Positions 24,918 through 28,826 of a stretch of 28,826 nucleotides of DNA are shown here, in pieces (position 1 is the first letter of the stretch; each line of letters opens with the position of its first letter). The notes under the pieces were generated by a model that worked only from the letters and a program-made list of their open reading frames with translations, ran no database searches and was not told the origin of the DNA. Both the position numbers and the translations under genes were made by a program. Source of the DNA: Actinomycetota bacterium (GTDB lineage Bacteria > Actinomycetota > Humimicrobiia > Humimicrobiales > Humimicrobiaceae); the NCBI GenBank assembly GCA_028695395.1, contig JAQVJB010000010.1:1-28826 (forward strand), in the 5' to 3' direction.

Positions 24918-25593
24918 CAAAATCACTTGCCTTAAAAGGCTTGCCGCAGGAATACTTACCTTCCGGACAAGGCATTCGAAGGCAGTTTGGCCCTGAGTTC
25001 TCAAATACTGAAGGAGCAACCTTTTTTACTTCTTTAAGCATTATAGTTGCAAGCTCTCTTATTTCTGTCTGTGCCCTGTTGCAGCACCTGACGGTAAAGA
25101 AATGCATCAGTTCCCGCGCATTCATTGTAACAATCATTTTTGTTTCGCTGGCATTTGGAAGAATGTAGCGTGCATCTTCAGCTTCAACGCCTGCTTCTAT
25201 CATTTCCTCATAAAATTTATGGGTATCAGAAATAAGATCATTAAACTTATCACTGAGCTTTTTATTGCTTTTTATTGATTCAGGTATAATAAATTCATAG
25301 TTTTCCATAAATTTAACATATCTTTGGGACTGCTGGTTAAAAGATGCAATCCTGTGCCTAACTAACTGGTGGCTTAATGCTCTTGAAATCCCTTCTATCC
25401 CAAAAGAAAAATATATATGTTCTGTTGTGCTGTGATGTCCGCTTTTTATAACGAACCTGACCAGTTTCCTTGCTGATTCAATATCCAGTTTTGCATCAAG
25501 ATCTTCGACGCCTACAGGTGAATAACATAATCTTGCTGCGACAGCAACAAGTCTTTCAGGATCTGGGGTATATCTTATTAATCTTACTTTCAT
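24910..25593 (-). CDS. thyX: Flavin-dependent thymidylate synthase ThyX
   Basis: ThyX makes dTMP from dUMP with methylene-tetrahydrofolate and a reduced flavin. The 227-residue protein carries the defining RHRX7S motif, with R79, H80, R81 and S89, in LVRHRIASFNQQSQRY. SGHHSTTEH at 51-59 is a second family motif, and the C-terminal RCCNRAQTEIR is conserved. No classical thyA is present in the window. It is 165 bp after rpmE and overlaps DUF1385 by 8 bp. dUMP could come from the dCMP deaminase encoded at 1021-1485. Confidence 0.97.
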   Translation of the reverse strand: MKVRLIRYTPDPERLVAVAARLCYSPVGVEDLDAKLDIESARKLVRFVIKSGHHSTTEHIYFSFGIEGISRALSHQLVRHRIASFNQQSQRYVKFMENYEFIIPESIKSNKKLSDKFNDLISDTHKFYEEMIEAGVEAEDARYILPNASETKMIVTMNARELMHFFTVRCCNRAQTEIRELATIMLKEVKKVAPSVFENSGPNCLRMPCPEGKYSCGKPFKASDFDA

Positions 25594-25758
25594 ATTAATT
25601 CCCGGTAAAAAATGACATTAAAAAATAATTTATTTCCTTCAGCCATAAAATATTAATTATTACATTCCTATTAATCAATACAGCAAAAGGAATTAAACAA
25701 ATAAATAACAACCTTTGAGTATAATTTAATTTAAAAAAACAAAATCAGGTTATAAGAA

Positions 25759-25980
25759 CTATTTGCTGCTGTTGCTCGTCTGGACTTTTTTCATCATCTT
25801 CTTAAACCTGTCCACTCTTCCCCCGCTATCAATCAATTTTTGTTTTCCTGTATAAAAAGGATGGCAGGCTGAACAGATATCAAGCTTTAACTCTTTCCTT
25901 GTCGACCTTGTGGTCCAGGTGTTACCGCATGAACAGGTAACGACACAGTCAAAGTAATTAGGATGTCCTTCTTGTTTCAT
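25759..25980 (-). CDS. rpmE: 50S ribosomal protein L31, zinc-binding type
   Basis: The 73-residue protein matches the L31 family, with FDCVVTCSCGNTW near the start and HPFYTGKQKLIDSGGRVDRF in the middle. C16, C18, C36 and C39 form the zinc site, so this is the zinc-containing form and not the cysteine-free paralog used under zinc starvation. It is located after rho, as in many bacteria, across a 115-bp gap. Confidence 0.97.
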   Translation of the reverse strand: MKQEGHPNYFDCVVTCSCGNTWTTRSTRKELKLDICSACHPFYTGKQKLIDSGGRVDRFKKMMKKVQTSNSSK

Positions 25981-26033
25981 TAAAAATCTACCTCTCTATT
26001 AAAAATTTATTTTTAAAATTAAAAATTCCAAAA

Positions 26034-26050
26034 TGCAGGATATAGCTGCA
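26034..26050 (-). terminator. Weak terminator candidate between rho and rpmE
   Basis: On the minus strand, TGCAG (26050-26046) and CTGCA (26038-26034) can form a five-pair stem with a seven-base loop, followed by TTT and a further T run. A second AT-rich palindrome (ATGATA/TATCAT, 26067-26081) lies just before it. Both stems are short; partial readthrough from rho to rpmE is likely. Confidence 0.3.
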
Positions 26051-26095
26051 AAAAAAATTATCAAGCATGATATATTATCATAAAAACCTGTCAAA

Positions 26096-27667
26096 TCAAA
26101 GAGTTTTTGAGTTAAACGGAGATTCTTCGTTCTTGAAAGTATTCTTTATGATATTAAGAAAATCACTGTTTGTCTTTGTTTTTCTGATATAATCAATAAG
26201 CTGCTCTATAGCTATCTCAGGTTCCTTGTCATATAATATCCTTCTCAGCCTCCATACAAGATTGGCTTCATTCTCGCTCATAAGCAGTTCTTCTTTTCTT
26301 GTCCCTGAACGGGTAATATCAATTGCAGGGAAAATCCTTTTATCCGCAAGTTTTCTGTCCAGATTGATTTCCATATTTCCGGTTCCCTTAAATTCTTCAA
26401 ATATGACTTCATCCATTCTGCTTCCGGTATCTACAAGGGCGGTTGCAAGAATTGTAAGGCTTCCACCATCTTCTATGTTTCTTGCAGCGCCGAAAAATCT
26501 TTTCGGAGGAAATAATGCAGTTGAATCCACGCCACCTGAAAGCACTCTTCCGCTTGCAGGAGTTGAAAGGTTATAGGCTCTTGCCAGCCTGGTTATGCTG
26601 TCCAGGAGTATGAGAACATCTTTACCCTGTTCGACCAGCCTTTTTGCTCTTTCCATAACAAGTTCAGATACCTGGATATGATTCTCTGAAGGCATATCAA
26701 ATGTAGAACTTATCACATAACCCTTGACAGACCTTTCCATATCCGTTACTTCTTCCGGCCTTTCATCCACCAGGAGAACCATTATTATCACTTCAGGATT
26801 ATTGGTCGCAATGCTATTTGCAAGTTCTTTTAAAATAGTTGTCTTTCCTGCTTTAGGAGGTGAGACTATAAGCCCTCTCTGACCTTTACCGATCGGAGCA
26901 ACAAGATCAATAACTCTCGGAGTTATGCCTCCGTGAGAAGTTTCAAGCCTTAATCTCTGCATCGCATACAGAGGTGTCAGCGCTTCGAAAGGAACTCTTC
27001 TTCTCATTGCATCAGGATCTGAGCCATCCACCTTTTCTATCCTTAAAAGTGCATTATATTTTTCATTTTCTTTGGGAGGTCTTACAACACCATATACCTC
27101 ATTTCCCTGTCTTAAATGAAATTTTCTTATCTGGGATTGTGAGACATAGATATCATTTGCACCAGGGAGATAGCCTGATGTCCTTAAAAAACCATACCCA
27201 TCTGTAAGAATATCCAGGATACCTTTCATTCTTTCTTCATATACTTCTTTTTCAGCATATATTTTCTTTTTTCTTTCCGGTTCGGCTTTCTCTTCAGCCA
27301 TGCTTGTTTTATCATGTTCTTCAGCTTGAATGACTTCTGGTTTCTCTACAATCTCTTTTACGGCTTCTTCTGCCGGTTCTTCATGCTTCTCTTTTTCAGG
27401 CAAACTAACCTCTTCTTTGCTTTTAATGTATTCTTTATCTATTTCCCCTGCCACAGGTTCCTGTGCAGGTTTGGCTTCCTCTTGTACTGTCTCGACAGGT
27501 TTATTATTAGCAGTCGGACCGGTTGTTTCTATTATCTTATTTATTAAATCAGACTTTTTATATTTTGTTACGGAAGTAATGCCAAAATTCTTTGCTATTA
27601 CTTGCAAATCAGCAAGAGTCTTAGACTCAAGAATCTGCCTGCTATCCGTATTATTTTCACTTTCCAC
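26096..27667 (-). CDS. rho: Transcription termination factor Rho with N-terminal insertion
   Basis: Rho is the hexameric RNA-dependent ATPase that ends transcription. The 523-residue protein has the Rho N-domain (about 13-50), a Glu/Lys/Pro-rich insertion (about 51-142), the cold-shock-like RNA-binding domain starting at GILDILTDGYGFLR (149-162), and the ATPase domain with Walker A SPPKAGKTT (269-277). VLILLDSITRLARAYN is the Walker B region. The start is GTG at 27667, with AAGGGG nine bases upstream, a good ribosome binding site. The protein is about 100 residues longer than the E. coli form because of the insertion, as seen in several other phyla. Confidence 0.97.
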   Translation of the reverse strand: MESENNTDSRQILESKTLADLQVIAKNFGITSVTKYKKSDLINKIIETTGPTANNKPVETVQEEAKPAQEPVAGEIDKEYIKSKEEVSLPEKEKHEEPAEEAVKEIVEKPEVIQAEEHDKTSMAEEKAEPERKKKIYAEKEVYEERMKGILDILTDGYGFLRTSGYLPGANDIYVSQSQIRKFHLRQGNEVYGVVRPPKENEKYNALLRIEKVDGSDPDAMRRRVPFEALTPLYAMQRLRLETSHGGITPRVIDLVAPIGKGQRGLIVSPPKAGKTTILKELANSIATNNPEVIIMVLLVDERPEEVTDMERSVKGYVISSTFDMPSENHIQVSELVMERAKRLVEQGKDVLILLDSITRLARAYNLSTPASGRVLSGGVDSTALFPPKRFFGAARNIEDGGSLTILATALVDTGSRMDEVIFEEFKGTGNMEINLDRKLADKRIFPAIDITRSGTRKEELLMSENEANLVWRLRRILYDKEPEIAIEQLIDYIRKTKTNSDFLNIIKNTFKNEESPFNSKTL

Positions 27668-27979
27668 GAAAGACTACCCCTTTCAATCAGATAAATCTAT
27701 TTTGTTTTTTTGGATTTATATAAAAAATTAAAAATTATTGCTTCAAAGATTAAGGTTAAGAATTAAATAAAAATGGGAACGCTTCAAAAATGAAGAAATC
27801 ACCCTACAATATTAATTTTCACTAAAAAAATAGTGCTTTATTGATATTAAATACTAAATTTAAAAAAATCAAGTTATTTTATTTTTATTATTCAGGAAAG
27901 TCCTAGGATAATAATATAGATTATTGTAATTATAACAATATATTTATACAATAATTAAATAAAATAATAACTTCTTAAA
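27668..27979. other. Divergent control region between rho and the GH1 gene
   Basis: This 312-bp AT-rich stretch holds the start regions of rho (minus) and the glycoside hydrolase (plus). Visible elements are: GCTTCAAA repeated at 27740-27747 and 27781-27788; a LacI-family-like centre GAACGCTTC at 27777-27785; an inverted repeat CACTA/TAGTG near 27830-27850; and a promoter with a dyad near 27922-27952, listed separately. No coding frame with family features was seen. Confidence 0.5.
27922..27952 (+). promoter_or_regulatory. Promoter with overlapping dyad upstream of the GH1 gene
   Basis: TTGTAA (27924-27929) and TACAAT (27947-27952) are separated by 17 bp and form a plausible vegetative promoter; transcription would begin about 20 nt before the ATG at 27980. 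A 19-bp dyad (27922-27940), with eight of nine pairs matching around the central T, covers the -35 box and half the spacer, where a repressor would block polymerase. The regulator is unknown. Confidence 0.45.
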
Positions 27980-28826
27980 ATGAAACAGGATCCAGGCACA
28001 GGTATAAAAAACGATATCTCAAGCCAGAAAGCAAACTTCAGTCCCAGGTTTCCTCATGATTTTATAATCGGTACTGCAACAAGTGCATTCCAGATAGAAG
28101 GTGAAGGCAATACCGAGTGGCAGGGTTTCAGGGGCAGGGACGGTACGTTTCTTGGCAAATCTATTGACCACTATGCACGCTTTAAAGAGGATATGGAGTA
28201 TATATTATTTCTCGGTAATTCTTACAGATTCTCGATGGACTGGTCAAAACTGCAGAAAAACCCTTTTTCAGAGCTTGATGAAGATGCGCTAAAGCATTAT
28301 AAATATATATTTGAGACCCTCAGGAAAAATAATAAAAAAGTATGTCTTGTGCTTAATCATTTCTCAAATCCGAAATGGTTCATCCTGAAAGGAGGCTGGG
28401 CTGCAAAGACTTCTGTAAATTATTACCTCGACTATGCAAAAAAAGTAATGGATGCTTTTCATGAGCATATCGATATTATGAATACTTTTAATGAGCCGAA
28501 CGGATATGCATTTCTTATGCATATAGTTCCTGAGTTTCCCGGCAGCAGATTTTCCCTTTTAAAATGGCATAGGACTTTACAAAATATGTCACAATCCCAC
28601 GAAAGAATATATGACTATATAAAAGAGAAATATCCTGAAATCCTTGTCGGAATCTCACATGCCTATATGTATATTGAACCTCTTTCAGAAAAAAGTATCT
28701 ATCAGAAAATGATAATAAAAATCGCTGACAAGATTCAGAATGAAGGTGTTCATGAGCGCTTTACCAGAAATGGAAAATTCGACTACATAGGATTTTCTTA
28801 TTACGGAAGATTGCTGATAGGCAAGA
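27980..28826 (+). CDS. Glycoside hydrolase family 1 (beta-glucosidase-like), partial
   Basis: The frame is open from the ATG at 27980 to the window edge, giving 282 residues with the C-terminus missing. GH1 enzymes cleave beta-linked sugars or phospho-sugars with retention. FPHDFIIGTATSAFQIEG (24-41) is the family N-terminal signature and includes the sugar-binding Q38. H127 in LNHFSNPKW, N171 and the acid/base E172 (TFNEP) follow. FDYIGFSYY near the cut end also fits. The nucleophile glutamate (ENG motif) would lie beyond the edge. The loop between the signature and HYARFKEDMEYILFLGNSYRFSMDWS is short compared with common bacterial beta-glucosidases. Substrate is undetermined. No Shine-Dalgarno match is seen, and no signal peptide, so it should be cytoplasmic. 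Confidence 0.92.
   Translation, partial: MKQDPGTGIKNDISSQKANFSPRFPHDFIIGTATSAFQIEGEGNTEWQGFRGRDGTFLGKSIDHYARFKEDMEYILFLGNSYRFSMDWSKLQKNPFSELDEDALKHYKYIFETLRKNNKKVCLVLNHFSNPKWFILKGGWAAKTSVNYYLDYAKKVMDAFHEHIDIMNTFNEPNGYAFLMHIVPEFPGSRFSLLKWHRTLQNMSQSHERIYDYIKEKYPEILVGISHAYMYIEPLSEKSIYQKMIIKIADKIQNEGVHERFTRNGKFDYIGFSYYGRLLIGK

Noticed and set aside
24918..25019. Longer DUF1385 start at 25019
   Set aside because: The extra 34 residues lie wholly over thyX in another frame and have no family similarity; family proteins start close to the GGQAVIEGV motif.
27774..27787. CcpA-type catabolite site upstream of the GH1 gene
   Set aside because: It departs from the cre consensus at two conserved positions and CcpA cannot be assumed for this organism; mentioned only as a LacI-family-like centre.

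Overview
The window is AT-rich bacterial chromosome with tightly packed housekeeping and energy genes and no phage, plasmid, CRISPR or insertion-sequence gene. The gene content (Rnf complex, V-type ATPase with a sodium-type rotor, flavin-dependent thymidylate synthase) points to an anaerobic or fermentative bacterium. The order rho - rpmE - thyX - DUF1385 - prfA - prmC, with a YrdC/Sua5 gene, glyA and a dCMP deaminase nearby, resembles the conserved prfA/prmC/sua5/glyA neighbourhood of Gram-positive-type and related lineages. No rRNA gene or species-level marker is present, so the phylum stays open.

Layout. 1-730 (minus): N-terminal part of a membrane sensor ending at the start of a PAS domain. 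1021-7831 (minus): one probable operon, apbE - rnfC - rnfD - rnfG - rnfE - rnfA - rnfB - dCMP deaminase. 7832-8185: a 354-bp divergent control region with a promoter candidate on each strand. 8186-16903 (plus): a complete nine-gene V-type ATPase operon in the Enterococcus ntp order F-I-K-E-C-G-A-B-D. 16900-18153 (minus): an MFS transporter that converges on ntpD. 18320-20351 (plus): a YrdC/Sua5-family gene and glyA. 20382-20520: a 19-bp tandem repeat bracketed by an inverted repeat. 20530-21834 (minus): an ArsB/NhaD-type ion transporter. 21986-27667 (minus): prmC, prfA, DUF1385, thyX, rpmE and rho. 27980-28826 (plus): the start of a GH1 glycoside hydrolase, preceded by a promoter with an overlapping dyad.

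How the parts work together. Rnf couples ferredoxin oxidation and NAD+ reduction to ion export. ApbE attaches the FMN groups that RnfG and RnfD need. The divergent V-ATPase has the full set of residues that bind sodium in the Enterococcus hirae rotor ring. The two operons therefore look like a sodium-based energy module: Rnf builds the gradient and the ATPase makes ATP from it, or runs in reverse. The NhaD/ArsB-type transporter could exchange sodium for protons, but its substrate cannot be read from sequence. A second theme is thymidylate supply: dCMP deaminase makes dUMP, GlyA makes methylene-tetrahydrofolate, and ThyX joins them.

The most notable points are the back-to-back Rnf/V-ATPase arrangement, dCMP deaminase overlapping rnfB, a serine at the expected FMN site of RnfD, altered motifs in the YrdC/Sua5 protein, and a repeat system around the NhaD-like gene (five 19-bp tandem units plus a 16-bp inverted copy on the far side of the gene). 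I saw no wholly unknown multi-gene system.
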